DNA of 64,000 nucleotides from Pseudomonas sp. G34. GTDB taxonomy: Bacteria; Pseudomonadota; Gammaproteobacteria; Pseudomonadales; Pseudomonadaceae. The stretch spans positions 310,001-374,000 of the forward strand of contig NZ_JAVHZV010000010.1 in NCBI RefSeq assembly GCF_031119625.1. Reading direction: 5' to 3'. The translations under genes and the position numbers were made by a program. Positions 37,020-46,548 of this stretch are shown here, piece by piece (position 1 is the first letter of the stretch; the number at the start of each line of letters is the position of its first letter). Under the pieces are notes generated by a model. It was not told the origin of the DNA. It did no database searches and worked only from the letters and a program-made list of their open reading frames with translations.

Positions 37020-37877
37020 TCAGCCGTTCTGGCGGATACCGGCGACCAGCCAGGGCTGGTTATCGCCAACGGCACGCTCCAGGCGCCAGCTTTCGCTGAA
37101 CACTTCGCCCTGATCGAAGCGCGAGGTCTTCGAGATACCGCTGAAGGTCAGGGTGGCGATGGTCTTGTCGGCGTGATCATCGACACCGTCCAGCTGCACG
37201 TCGAGGTTGTCGATGTAGGTGGACTGGAAGCCATCACCCAGATCGGCGCGCTCGCGCTTGAGGAACTCCAGCAGCTGCGGGGTCACGAACTCGGCGATCT
37301 TGTCCATCTCGTTCGCGTCCCAGTGCTGTTGCAGGCTCAGGAAGTGCTCACGACCGGCGTTGATGAAGTTTTGCTCGTTGAACCAGGCAGGTGCGTTGAT
37401 CACCGGCTTGATCGCCGCGGCGCTGCTGCCACCGAAGATCGACGGCTGAGCCGGCTGCGGCTGGCCATGGGCTTCACGCTGGAAGGGTGCACCACCGGCA
37501 GCAGCCACGTTCGGCTGCTGCTTCTGGCGACGGGCGGCCAGGAAGCGGAACAGCAGGAAGGCGATCAGGCCGAAGATCAGCATGTCCATGATCTGCAGGC
37601 CTTCGAAGCCATCACCCATGAACATCGAGGCCAGCAGGCCACCGGCGGCCAGACCGGCCAGCGGGCCGAGCCAGCGCGACGCACCGCTGGCGGCAGCCGG
37701 GGTACGGCCAGGCGCTGCGGCATTGGCGTTGGGTTGGGAAGGTGGCGTGGCCTGGCGAGTCTGGTGGCTCGGCGCGGCGCCGAAGGATTTGCCGCCGCCC
37801 ATACGCTTGGCGTCGGCAGTAAAACTGAACGACAGGCCCAGGCAAAGTACCAGGGCGATGCTGAGGAAACGCTGCAT
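37020..37877 (-). CDS. Tim44-like domain membrane protein
   Basis: This 285-residue protein starts at ATG 37877 with a signal-like segment (FLSIALVLCLGLSFSFTADA). A low-complexity stretch follows, then two hydrophobic segments (about 70-85 and 95-115), and a C-terminal Tim44-like domain (about 165-285) with WFNEQNFINAGREHFLSLQQ and FVTPQLLEFL. The bacterial function is unknown, although Tim44-type domains bind membranes. The gene is monocistronic and has its own terminator. Confidence 0.9.
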   Translation of the reverse strand: MQRFLSIALVLCLGLSFSFTADAKRMGGGKSFGAAPSHQTRQATPPSQPNANAAAPGRTPAAASGASRWLGPLAGLAAGGLLASMFMGDGFEGLQIMDMLIFGLIAFLLFRFLAARRQKQQPNVAAAGGAPFQREAHGQPQPAQPSIFGGSSAAAIKPVINAPAWFNEQNFINAGREHFLSLQQHWDANEMDKIAEFVTPQLLEFLKRERADLGDGFQSTYIDNLDVQLDGVDDHADKTIATLTFSGISKTSRFDQGEVFSESWRLERAVGDNQPWLVAGIRQNG

Positions 37878-38060
37878 TATCGGTTTTCTCTCGGTTATTG
37901 AAACACTGACAGGCATCTTGCCCGTGGCAGGTCGGCATGACCAGCAACAGAATGTTTCGAGCTTTTGCCCAGCGAGGCGGCTTGCGGCGCGCCAGGGCAA
38001 TGGAGATGGGAGGCGAAACGGAACCAACAGGTTCCGTTTCAGTGCTCAGCGGCTGCTGCC

Positions 38061-39161
38061 TCAGCGCCAGTTGTAGAGTTCTTTCTCGGTCACTTCGCCC
38101 ATCGGCGTGGCTTCATCCTGGAAGGCCTTCATGGATTTCCAGATGCGCCCATTGAGCTCGTTCTGGCCTGCCAGGTCCTCGAGTACGGCCTGGGACTCAC
38201 GCTTCATCGCCGCTAGCACCTCGTCGGGGAAGCGCTTGATCGCCACGCCCTGTTCCTTCAACTGGGCCAGGGACTTGGCATTGTGGAAGACGTAGTCGTC
38301 CATCATGTCCAGGGTCGCGGCGCGGGAGGCTTCGACGACGATGGCCTGCAGGTCCGCCGGCAGGCTGTCGAAGGCCTTCTGGTTGACCATCGCTTCGACC
38401 ACCGCCTGAGGCTCCTGCCAGCCCGGGAAGTAGTAGTACTTGGCCGCCTTGTGCAGGCCGAAGGCCAGGTCGTTGTAAGGGCTGACCCAGTCGGTGGCGT
38501 CGATGGCGCGGGTCTGCAGCGCGGTGAAGATCTCGCCACCCGGCAGGTTGACGGTGATGGCACCAAGCTTGGTCAACACTTCGCCACCGAGGCCCGGCAT
38601 GCGGATCTTCAGGCCCTTGATGTCGTCCAGCGAGTTGATTTCCTTGTTGTACCAGCCACCCATCTGCATGGTGGTGTTACCCGCCGACAGCGGCTTCACG
38701 CCATAAGGGGCGTAGGTTTCGTCCCACAGGGCCTGACCGCCGCCCTTGCTCAGCCAGGCGTTCATTTCCAGGGTCGACAGGCCGAATGGCACCGAGGAGA
38801 AGAACTGCGCCGCCGGTACCTTGCCCTTCCAGTAGTAGGGCGTGCCGTGGCCCATTTCGGCGGTGCCACGAGATACCGCGTCGAACACTTCCAGGGCCGG
38901 AACCAGCTCACCAGCGGCGTAGACCTTGACGGTCAGGCGCCCGGCGCTCATCGCGTTGATGCGCTCGGCCAGGCGCTCGGCGGCGGTGCCCAGGCCCGGA
39001 TAGTTCTTCGGCCAGGAGGTGACCATCTTCCAGTGCACGGCCTCCACTTTGGCGGCGGCAGCGGTGCCCCCGTCGGCAGCGGGTTTGTCTTCCTTGCAGC
39101 CGGCCAGGCCGATGGCAGCGCACAGCGCCACAGCGGCGCCGAACAGATTGCGGCGGTTCAT
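38061..39161 (-). CDS. DctP-family TRAP solute-binding lipoprotein (orphan)
   Basis: This 366-residue TRAP binding protein has a lipobox (IGLAGCKED), so it is lipid-anchored, and the DctP fold: WKMVTSWPKNYPGLGTAAERLAERI, cited from about residue 44, and the signature IRMPGLGGEVLTKLGA carrying the substrate-binding arginine. This subgroup binds 2-oxo-acids or similar carboxylates in some organisms, but the ligand here is unknown. No permease genes lie beside it, so it must pair with a TRAP permease elsewhere. GGAG precedes the start. Confidence 0.92.
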   Translation of the reverse strand: MNRRNLFGAAVALCAAIGLAGCKEDKPAADGGTAAAAKVEAVHWKMVTSWPKNYPGLGTAAERLAERINAMSAGRLTVKVYAAGELVPALEVFDAVSRGTAEMGHGTPYYWKGKVPAAQFFSSVPFGLSTLEMNAWLSKGGGQALWDETYAPYGVKPLSAGNTTMQMGGWYNKEINSLDDIKGLKIRMPGLGGEVLTKLGAITVNLPGGEIFTALQTRAIDATDWVSPYNDLAFGLHKAAKYYYFPGWQEPQAVVEAMVNQKAFDSLPADLQAIVVEASRAATLDMMDDYVFHNAKSLAQLKEQGVAIKRFPDEVLAAMKRESQAVLEDLAGQNELNGRIWKSMKAFQDEATPMGEVTEKELYNWR

Positions 39162-39329
39162 GGTGTTCTCCCTTGCAGTGTCGAGCAGCGTGCCCTGATT
39201 GCTTTTGTTATTGGCAGCCATCCGTTATGGCGGCTGCCAAGCTTGTTAATCGTTGAGCTGACTTAGAGCGTGTTCACGATCTTTATGTCGGGCTTTATTC
39301 ATTTTGACGGCAATGCGGCGGTAGCGGAT

Positions 39330-39405
39330 GTAGGGTGGATGACGCTCTTTTCATCCACCGTCGCGGTTGCAGAGTGGTGGACGGATGAAGCGTCGTCCAC
39401 CCTAC
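39330..39405. repeat. MITE-like element, GTAGGGTGG inverted repeats (copy B)
   Basis: A 76-bp relative of the element at 28676, with ends GTAGGGTGGATGACGCT and AGCGTCGTCCACCCTAC and the same inner GTGGACG. It is shorter in the right half. It fills most of the 306-bp gap between the TRAP binding protein and uvrD, where no gene is visible. Confidence 0.8.
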
Positions 39406-39467
39406 GAAGGGCTGCTTGCGCCTTGCAGTTGCCCGCACGCATGCCCAGAAAGATCGTCAACAGCTTC

Positions 39468-41669
39468 TTAGATAGCCTCTAGCTTGGCATAGGCCAGCAT
39501 CAGCCACTTGCTGCCTTCGCTCTCGAAGTTCACCTGCACCCGTGCCTGGGGTCCCGAGCCCTCGAAGTTGAGGATGGTGCCTTCGCCGAACAGCGAGTGC
39601 TGCACGCGCTGGCCGAGGTTGAACGGCGTGTCCGGTACGGCGCTGCCGGCGAACAGGCTGCTGCCGCTCATGCTGCGGCTGCCACTGCCGTAGGGGCGGC
39701 TGACGCTGTTCGACAGGCGCACTTCCTGCACCAGGTGCGGCGGCACTTCGCGCACGAAGCGCGAGACCTTGTTGTAGGTCTCGTTGCCGTACAGGCGGCG
39801 GGTTTCCGCGTAGCTGATCACCAGGTGGCGCATGGCCCGGGTAATGCCCACGTAGGCCAGGCGGCGCTCCTCTTCCAGGCGGCCGGGTTCTTCCAGGCTC
39901 ATCTTGTGGGGGAACAGGCCTTCTTCCATGCCGACCAGGAACACCCGCGGGAACTCCAGGCCCTTGGCGCTGTGCAGGGTCATCATCTGCACGCTGTCTT
40001 CATGCTCGGCAGCCTGGGTGTCACCGGCTTCCAGCGAGGCATGGTCGAGGAAGGCGGCCAGCGGCGTCTGCGCCTCGTCACCGTCTTCGCCCTCATAGGA
40101 GTCGAAGGCGCGGGCGGCGGACACCAGTTCCTCGAGGTTTTCCACCCGTGCCTGGGCCTTCTCGCCCTTTTCGTCACGGTGGTAGGCGAGCAGGCCGGAC
40201 TGTTCGATCACCAGCTGGGCGGTGCTGTGCAGCTGCAGGCCTTCGACCTTCAACGCCAGGGTGTCGATCAGCTCGACGAAACCGTTCAGCGCACTGGCGG
40301 CGCGGCCGGCGATCACCTTGGTGCCGACCGCTTCGTGCAGCGCGGCCCACATCGACAGGTCGTTGGCGCGGGCGAACTGGCGTAGGGTTTCCACCGTCTT
40401 CTCGCCGATGCCACGGGCCGGCACGTTGATCACCCGCTCCAGCGCCGCGTCGTTGCCGCGCTGGTGGATCAGGCGCAGGTAGGCCATGGCGTTCTTGATT
40501 TCCGCACGTTCGAAGAAGCGCTGGCCGCCGTAGATGCGGTAGGGAATCTTCTCGCGCAGCAGCGCTTCTTCCAGCACCCGCGACTGGGCGTTGGAGCGGT
40601 AGAGGATGGCGATGTCGCTGCGCCGCAGGCTGTCCTTGCGCAGGGCGTCCTCGATGGTCTCGACCACGTAGCGCGCTTCGTCGTGTTCGTTGAAGGCGGC
40701 GTACAGGCTGATCAGGTCGCCGTCGCCGACATCGGTGCGCAGCTCCTTGCCCAGACGCCCCTGGTTGTTGGCGATCAGCGCGTTGGCGGCGTTGAGGATG
40801 TTCGCCGTGGAGCGGTAGTTCTGCTCCAGGCGGATGATCTCGGCGTCGGCGAAGTCGCTGTCGAACTGCTGGATGTTCTCGATCTTGGCGCCGCGCCAGC
40901 CGTAGATCGACTGGTCGTCGTCGCCCACCACCATCAGGCTTTCGCCGCCCATGGCGAGAAAGCGAAGCCAGGCGTACTGCACGGCGTTGGTGTCCTGGAA
41001 CTCGTCGACCAGGATGTGCCGGAAGCGCTTCTGGTAGTGCGCCAAGAGGCCGGCGTTGTTGCGCCACAGGTCGAGGGCGCGCAGCAGCAGTTCGGCGAAG
41101 TCGATCACCCCGGCACGCGCACAGGCGGCCTCGTAGGCTTCGTAGATGCTGCGCATGGTGGCCAGGAACAGGTCGCCACTGGCCTGGATGCCGGCCGGGC
41201 GAATGCCTTCGTCCTTCTGGCCGTTGATGAACCACTGCGCCTGCTTGGCCGGCCAGCGCTGCTCATCCAGGCCCAGCTCGCGGATCACCCGCTTGATCAG
41301 CCGCTGCTGGTCGTCGGAGTCGAGAATCTGGAAGTTCTCGACCAGCTTGGCTTCCTGCCAGTGCGCACGCAGCAGGCGGTGCGCCAGGCCGTGGAAGGTG
41401 CCGACCCACATGCCGGCCGGGCTCTGGCCCAGCACGTCCTCGATGCGATGGCGCATCTCGGCCGCGGCCTTGTTGGTGAAGGTCACCGACAGGATGCTGT
41501 GCGGCGAGACGTCCAGGCGCTGGATCAGAAAGGCGATGCGGTGCACCAGCACGCGGGTCTTGCCGGAGCCGGCACCGGCCAGCACCAACTGATGACCGGG
41601 CGGCGTGGTGACCGCATGGTGCTGGGCTGGGTTGAGAGAGCTGAGTCGCTGATCGAGGTCATTTTGCAT
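39468..41669 (-). CDS. uvrD: DNA helicase II, UvrD
   Basis: This 733-residue SF1A helicase unwinds DNA 3'-5' in nucleotide excision and mismatch repair. Walker A is AGAGSGKT (31-38); other helicase motifs seen are ILSVTFTNKAAAEMR (Ia), VDEFQDTN (II), GDDDQSIYGWRGA (III), EQNYRS (IV), TLHSAKGLEF (V) and EERRLAYVGITRA (VI). The length is normal, and the C-terminal tail with VQHSLFGEGTILNFEG is the RNA-polymerase-binding Tudor-like domain of UvrD/PcrA. Confidence 0.97.
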   Translation of the reverse strand: MQNDLDQRLSSLNPAQHHAVTTPPGHQLVLAGAGSGKTRVLVHRIAFLIQRLDVSPHSILSVTFTNKAAAEMRHRIEDVLGQSPAGMWVGTFHGLAHRLLRAHWQEAKLVENFQILDSDDQQRLIKRVIRELGLDEQRWPAKQAQWFINGQKDEGIRPAGIQASGDLFLATMRSIYEAYEAACARAGVIDFAELLLRALDLWRNNAGLLAHYQKRFRHILVDEFQDTNAVQYAWLRFLAMGGESLMVVGDDDQSIYGWRGAKIENIQQFDSDFADAEIIRLEQNYRSTANILNAANALIANNQGRLGKELRTDVGDGDLISLYAAFNEHDEARYVVETIEDALRKDSLRRSDIAILYRSNAQSRVLEEALLREKIPYRIYGGQRFFERAEIKNAMAYLRLIHQRGNDAALERVINVPARGIGEKTVETLRQFARANDLSMWAALHEAVGTKVIAGRAASALNGFVELIDTLALKVEGLQLHSTAQLVIEQSGLLAYHRDEKGEKAQARVENLEELVSAARAFDSYEGEDGDEAQTPLAAFLDHASLEAGDTQAAEHEDSVQMMTLHSAKGLEFPRVFLVGMEEGLFPHKMSLEEPGRLEEERRLAYVGITRAMRHLVISYAETRRLYGNETYNKVSRFVREVPPHLVQEVRLSNSVSRPYGSGSRSMSGSSLFAGSAVPDTPFNLGQRVQHSLFGEGTILNFEGSGPQARVQVNFESEGSKWLMLAYAKLEAI

Positions 41670-41759
41670 CGCGGCATTCTAGGGGGGCGACGCAGGTAGG
41701 GCAAACGCTGCTGATGGCGACGTGACCAGCTGTCGGCCTGGGCCACCAGGCGGCGGCGA

Positions 41760-42236
41760 TCAGTGTTCCGGCAGGTTGGCGAAAATGCTCGCCAGCACCT
41801 GGTTGAGCTTGCGCAGCTGGGCTTCGGTGAGGCCCTCGAAACTCTTGTGGAACAGCTCGTCGGTGAGCTCGTGCATGGCGAAGAACGCCTTGCGCCCGGC
41901 TTCCGTGAGGGTGACCTGGGTCACACGGCCGTCCTGGGCGCTCTGGCTGGTTTCCACCAGGCCGTCGTCCTTCATGCGGTAGACGATCTTGGTGATGGTC
42001 GACAGCTTGGCCACGGCGTGTTCGGAGATCTCCGAAATGCTCGAATTGTCGTTCTCGAAGAGGATGTTGAGCACCCGCCAGCGGGGGATGTCGAGGTCGA
42101 TACGCTTGAGCAGTTTTTCCATGGCCAGGGAGTAGCGGCCATACACGCGCGCCAGCCAGTAGAAGGGAAACTCTTCCTTGTGGAAGTCTTCGCTGGCGGG
42201 GTTGTAGCGGCTGCGGCGTTTCTTGGCGCTGGACAT
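41760..42236 (-). CDS. MarR-family transcriptional regulator
   Basis: This 158-residue winged-helix regulator has ISEISEHAVAKLSTITKIVYRMKDDGLVE as its HTH (cited from about residue 67) and the wing DGRVTQVTLTEAG. It opens with a basic tail (SSAKKRRSRYN). It lies between uvrD and the catabolic region, 90 bp from uvrD. IAA-degradation (iac) clusters usually include a MarR repressor, IacR, which is not seen next to the iac genes here. This gene is the only MarR candidate in the window, though 12 kb away. Confidence 0.88.
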   Translation of the reverse strand: MSSAKKRRSRYNPASEDFHKEEFPFYWLARVYGRYSLAMEKLLKRIDLDIPRWRVLNILFENDNSSISEISEHAVAKLSTITKIVYRMKDDGLVETSQSAQDGRVTQVTLTEAGRKAFFAMHELTDELFHKSFEGLTEAQLRKLNQVLASIFANLPEH

Positions 42237-42483
42237 GACTGGGCTGCTTTATAAGGTCGACGGGCAATCATAGACATTTCTACTAATTCCGGCACCCGCC
42301 GAGCCATGGGTTTGCCGCGTCAGGGTGACGCATTGGTGCACCCCGGCCGCCTGTTGCCGGCCGTCCATGCGCCCTTTGCACGGGGTAGCCGGGCGGCTCC
42401 AGTGTGCGGCCCAGCCCGTGATGCAGGCTTGGCACTGCCTGCCAGAAAGTGTGCTTTGCCGGCCGCCTCTGCACCGCAGCGGC

Positions 42484-43428
42484 TCAGCCCTGCAGCGCCT
42501 GCACCCGGTAGTCGCGGGGCGACATGCCGTACTGGCGCTTGAACACCCGGGAAAAATGCGCCGAGTCGGTGAAGCCCCATTTGTAGGCGATGGTGGTGAT
42601 GCGCAGGGCGTCGTCGAGCAGGTCGCGGGCGCTGCATTCCAGGCGCTGGCGCTGCACGTAACGGCAGATGCTGTCGCCATCGATTTCGAATTGCCGGTAC
42701 AGCTGGCGCACCGAGATGTTCAGGCGCGCCGCCAGCTCGGCGGGCGAGGGCGCGTGGGGCAGCGACTGCTGAATCAGCTGCTCGGCCATACGCCGCAGCG
42801 GACGGCTGCGCGGGCTGGCGGCCTGGTCTTGCAGGCAGGGCTGCAACAGGCTGATCAGCGCATCCTGCACGGCCGCGCCATCCTGGCTGCTTGGTGCGGC
42901 GTCATCCTGGGGCCGGGCGATCTGCTCCAGCAGCCCGGCCAGCACACGGCCGCTGAGGTTGGCGTGCTGCACCTTGCCAAAGCGCTTGGCTCTGGCTGGC
43001 AGCGCGCGATCCAGGGTGCGGCGGCACAGGTGCACCGACAGCTGATGCACCAGGCCCTGGGGGCACATCTCCAGGGTTCTCGCCGAGTCCAGCAGGGCGA
43101 TGTCGCCGGGTTGCAGCACGAACTGCTGCTGATCATGGTTGACCGCCATGACCCCTTCACGCTGCATCACCAGAAAATAGAACTGGTCTTCACCGCGATC
43201 CTGATTGGCGTGTTCGCGACAGATCGACCTGGCATTGACGTGGATATCGGCAACGTTCAGGCCGCCCAGGTCGCGATGGCTGATATCACCGATGAATGCG
43301 CTCTGCGCACGCTGGGTAACGAAACGGCCACATACGGCGCTGACGGCCTGGTTCCAGTGATCGAAATCGTGGGCTTTTGGCACGTTCACGGTGCACCTCA
43401 AGGGCTTCTTGTAATAGGTATCGTGCAT
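42484..43428 (-). CDS. AraC-family transcriptional regulator
   Basis: The protein has about 314 residues if it starts at ATG 43428; a TTG at 43473 would add 15. The N-terminal half is a cupin-like ligand-binding domain of the AraC_binding_2/FeaR type. The C-terminal pair of HTH motifs spans about 215-310, with LAARLNISVRQLYRQF and the AraC signature ending TTIAYKWGFTDSAHFSRVFKRQYG. No ribosome-binding site is evident. A perfect palindrome lies just upstream. Its likely targets are the neighbouring outer-membrane protein and GMC oxidoreductase genes, from position only. Confidence 0.9.
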   Translation of the reverse strand: MHDTYYKKPLRCTVNVPKAHDFDHWNQAVSAVCGRFVTQRAQSAFIGDISHRDLGGLNVADIHVNARSICREHANQDRGEDQFYFLVMQREGVMAVNHDQQQFVLQPGDIALLDSARTLEMCPQGLVHQLSVHLCRRTLDRALPARAKRFGKVQHANLSGRVLAGLLEQIARPQDDAAPSSQDGAAVQDALISLLQPCLQDQAASPRSRPLRRMAEQLIQQSLPHAPSPAELAARLNISVRQLYRQFEIDGDSICRYVQRQRLECSARDLLDDALRITTIAYKWGFTDSAHFSRVFKRQYGMSPRDYRVQALQG

Positions 43429-43431
43429 AAC

Positions 43432-43448
43432 TGTGCAGAAACTGCACA
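43432..43448. promoter_or_regulatory. Perfect 7-3-7 palindrome upstream of the AraC regulator
   Basis: TGTGCAG-AAA-CTGCACA lies 4 bp from the chosen AraC start. It could be an operator or a hairpin in the leader. The 270-bp gap around it holds no gene. Confidence 0.55.
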
Positions 43449-43743
43449 CATTACTAATCACGAGAATATTCAAGCATTTATTGGGCCAGGAACCGTGATC
43501 CGATCGCGCCGTGGTTACGGCTGAAGCTCGCGGCGGGTTGAGCCTGTAGAGAGAGTCGAGGCGTTTAGAGGGAAGGTGGACTGGCCTTCTTACTCAGCAG
43601 CGTTTGCCCGCTAGATGAGCTGTGAGGCGACGGTTTTAGCTGCCATGGCCGTTTTGGGTAAATGCGAGGCGTGCGTCCTGTGCTCTGATCCTCCAGCCGT
43701 GCCTGCAGCTATTTATCGGCTGCCGGCTGCTGCCGTGGAACCC

Positions 43744-44637
43744 TCAGAGCGGAACGGCGATGTTCAGCCAGAACTTGTCTCCTTCAGGGCGGTTCTGCAC
43801 ATCGAATTCGTGTTGGTAGCGGCCCTGGATATTCACGCCGTTCGCCGCGGTATAGGTCAGTTGCGGCCCCAGGCCCATGGCGCGGCCCTTGAAGTCGCCG
43901 AGTACGGCACCCTTCCCGCTGTCACCGCTGACCTGTTTGTAGGCATAGCCACCCAGGCCCACGCCCCAGTTGCCAAAGTGCTTGGCGGCGACGAAATCTG
44001 CGTGCAGTTCGTCTCCGGAGCGGTAGTTGGTGTCATGGTTCTCGTAGTTGTGATCGAACATGGTTTTCATCGAGAACTCGTAGCCGGCCGCGTTGCGGTA
44101 GGTGAAGGCGAACAGCGGTTCGAGGGTGGCGTAGTTGCGACCGATATTGGCCAGCTCGTTCTCGTCGTAGCGGCCGGTGGGCAGGTAGATGTCCATGCCG
44201 ACGATCCAGTGCCAGTTGCCGCTATGCCAGCCGATGGCGAGTGGATCGAAGATGAAGTCGCCCATGCCGGCGCGGCGCTGCCGGCCACCGGCGCCCAGGT
44301 CGACGTTTACGTCTGCGGCGACCAGAAAGGCGTGCATTGCCCAGTTGCCGCCGAGGATCTGTTTGTCGGTGACGTGGATCGCGCGGAGGATGGTGGCCGC
44401 GGTGGTGACCTTGAAATCGTCGAAGGCCGGGTTGCTGTTGGCGAATCTGTCGGCACTGTAATAGGTGTTGTAGCTGACCAGGTAAGTGCCGGGCGGCGGC
44501 AGTGCGCCGGTCATGAAACCCTCGCTGCCATTGGCGTATGCGCCGCCGCCGCCCTCGGTGGCCAGGGCGTTGTGGCTGAGGGCGAGCAGGCAAAAGAGGC
44601 CCGGAGCGATCAGGTTGTGCTGGGAGAGAATGCGCAT
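43744..44637 (-). CDS. SphA / phenol-degradation-type outer-membrane protein
   Basis: This 297-residue protein has a signal peptide ending NALA and a beta-barrel-like body. The mature start TEGGGGAYANGSEGFMTGALPP, cited from about residue 27, and YLVSYNTYY match the family named after the meta-pathway of phenol degradation (SphA). Members are thought to take up or sense hydrophobic aromatic substrates. It lies just after the GMC oxidoreductase on the same strand (80 bp), so a shared substrate is plausible. Confidence 0.85.
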   Translation of the reverse strand: MRILSQHNLIAPGLFCLLALSHNALATEGGGGAYANGSEGFMTGALPPPGTYLVSYNTYYSADRFANSNPAFDDFKVTTAATILRAIHVTDKQILGGNWAMHAFLVAADVNVDLGAGGRQRRAGMGDFIFDPLAIGWHSGNWHWIVGMDIYLPTGRYDENELANIGRNYATLEPLFAFTYRNAAGYEFSMKTMFDHNYENHDTNYRSGDELHADFVAAKHFGNWGVGLGGYAYKQVSGDSGKGAVLGDFKGRAMGLGPQLTYTAANGVNIQGRYQHEFDVQNRPEGDKFWLNIAVPL

Positions 44638-44717
44638 GGAAAGGTATTCCTCGAGCTGATGTGCAGGCGAGCGCCAGCCTTGGCGTACGGCTGGCGCCAG
44701 GGCTGGCGGAGGGGCAG

Positions 44718-46412
44718 TCAGGAGCGGCCGGGTTCGGCGAGCGAAGCGGCGTTGACGCCGATCAGCTGATTGAGATCGAGCGTCTGCTCGGCTGGCGCAT
44801 CGAGTGCCAGCGGCGCCTTGCCGAGGATGAAGTCGGCGCCGCGCTCACCGAGCATGATGGCCGGAGCATTGGTGTTGCCGCTGGCGATCTGCGGGCACAC
44901 CGATAGGTCGACCACACGCAGGTTGGCCACACCGTGCACGCGCATCTGCAGGTCGACCACCGAGTCGCCTGGCTCGATGCCCAAACGGCAGGTGCCGCCG
45001 GGGTGGTAGACGGTCTTGATGGCCTTGCGCACGAAGGCTTCGACGCCGGCGGTGTCGCGCCAGTCGATGTTCTCGGGGGCGGTGATCTTCTTGATCAGGC
45101 TGCGCAGCGCGGGCTGCTGCATGAGCCGCAGGCCGGCCTGCACGGCGCGAATCTGGCCTTGCAGATCCTCCGGGTCGCCCAGGTAATTGGGGTCGATCAA
45201 CGGCAGGTCGGCCGGGTCGGTGCTGCGCAGGCGCACCTCGCCACGGGCCTTCGGGCGCAGGTGGCCGACCTTGACGGTAAAGCCATGCTCGGCAGCCGGG
45301 GCGACTTCGCCCGGGGTGTTGTCGAAGTTGTCCATCACCGGCAGGAACATGAACTGGATGTCCGGGCGGCCAACGCCCTGGGTGTCGATGAAGCCGCCGC
45401 CTTCGAGAATGTTGCTGGTCAGCAGGCCGCTGCGAAACGCCAGCCACTGCGCCATGTGCTTGATGCCGCGCAAACCCTTGTCTTCGCCAAGGATGCTGAT
45501 GGGCTCATGGGTGGCGGCGTTGAGCGAAAGGTGCAGGTGATCGTGGAAGTTCTTGCCGACCGGCAGGTCGACCAGCGTCTCGATGCCGTGCTCGGCGAGG
45601 TGCTCCCTGGGGCCGACACCGGAGAGCATGAGAATCTTCGGGCTGCCGAAGGCGCCGGCGCTGAGGATCACTTCCTCCCGCGCGTTGACGGTGGTGGGCG
45701 CGCCGCCTTTCTCGCTGAAGATCACGCCGGTGGCACGGCCGTGCTCGATCACCACCTTGTGTACCAGGGCGCCGGTCACCACGCGCAGCCTGCTGCTGTC
45801 GCGCACCGACTTCAGGTAGGTGCGCGCGGTGCTGGCGCGGGCGCCGTTGCGGGTGGTGGTCTGGTAGAAGCCGACGCCTTGCTGGGAGGCGCCGTTGAAG
45901 TCGTTGACGTAGGGCAGGCCCATTTCCTGGCCGGCCCGCACAAAGGCCATGGTCATCGGGTGGCGATAGCGGTTTTCGCTGACCGGTAGCGGGCCGTCCT
46001 GGCCGTGGTATTCGCTGCCCAGGCTCTCGTTGGCCTCGGCTCGCTTGAAGTAGGGCAGCACGTCGCGGTAGCCCCAGCCCGGGCAATTCCAGTCGCTCAC
46101 CCAGTCGTTGTAATCCTGGTGCTGGCCGCGGATGTAGATCATTCCGTTCACCGAGCTGCCGCCGCCGAGCACCTTGCCCTGGGCGATTATCATCTCGCGG
46201 TTGTTGCAATGCCTTTGCGGCACGGTCATGTACGGCCAGGACTTCTGCTGGAACACCTGAACCACGGTGGCCGGCATGGTGTGGAAGGGGCTGCTGTCCC
46301 TGCCGCCCGCCTCCAGCAGCAGCACGCTGCCCGCGCTTTCCTGGATCAGCCGGGCTGCCACTACGCAACCTGCCGAGCCGGCGCCGATCACGATGTAGTC
46401 ATATTCCTTCAT
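44718..46412 (-). CDS. GMC-family oxidoreductase (choline/alcohol dehydrogenase type)
   Basis: This 564-residue flavoenzyme oxidises an alcohol using FAD. The N-terminal dinucleotide fold is YDYIVIGAGSAGCVVAARL (4-22). GMC signature 1 lies near GKVLGGGSSVNGMIYIRG, and signature 2 near SAGAFGSPKILMLSGVGP. The C-terminal catalytic His lies in YHPGGTCRLG, and an Asn-Thr-Asn follows in ASGNTNAPAIMLGERGAD. It belongs to the BetA-like branch, but no choline-related genes are present. It is the last enzyme gene of the minus-strand catabolic set. Confidence 0.93.
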   Translation of the reverse strand: MKEYDYIVIGAGSAGCVVAARLIQESAGSVLLLEAGGRDSSPFHTMPATVVQVFQQKSWPYMTVPQRHCNNREMIIAQGKVLGGGSSVNGMIYIRGQHQDYNDWVSDWNCPGWGYRDVLPYFKRAEANESLGSEYHGQDGPLPVSENRYRHPMTMAFVRAGQEMGLPYVNDFNGASQQGVGFYQTTTRNGARASTARTYLKSVRDSSRLRVVTGALVHKVVIEHGRATGVIFSEKGGAPTTVNAREEVILSAGAFGSPKILMLSGVGPREHLAEHGIETLVDLPVGKNFHDHLHLSLNAATHEPISILGEDKGLRGIKHMAQWLAFRSGLLTSNILEGGGFIDTQGVGRPDIQFMFLPVMDNFDNTPGEVAPAAEHGFTVKVGHLRPKARGEVRLRSTDPADLPLIDPNYLGDPEDLQGQIRAVQAGLRLMQQPALRSLIKKITAPENIDWRDTAGVEAFVRKAIKTVYHPGGTCRLGIEPGDSVVDLQMRVHGVANLRVVDLSVCPQIASGNTNAPAIMLGERGADFILGKAPLALDAPAEQTLDLNQLIGVNAASLAEPGRS

Positions 46413-46548
46413 GGGAGCGTTTCTCTGCTGGCCCGCATCAGGGGCGAATGCAGGTCATTCAAACCGCTATGGGCAGATAAAGATTGTTCCTCGCGGTCAG
46501 TTTCTTGCACCTGCTTGCCAACCCGGAGCCGGGCGCGGGCCTGAGGTT

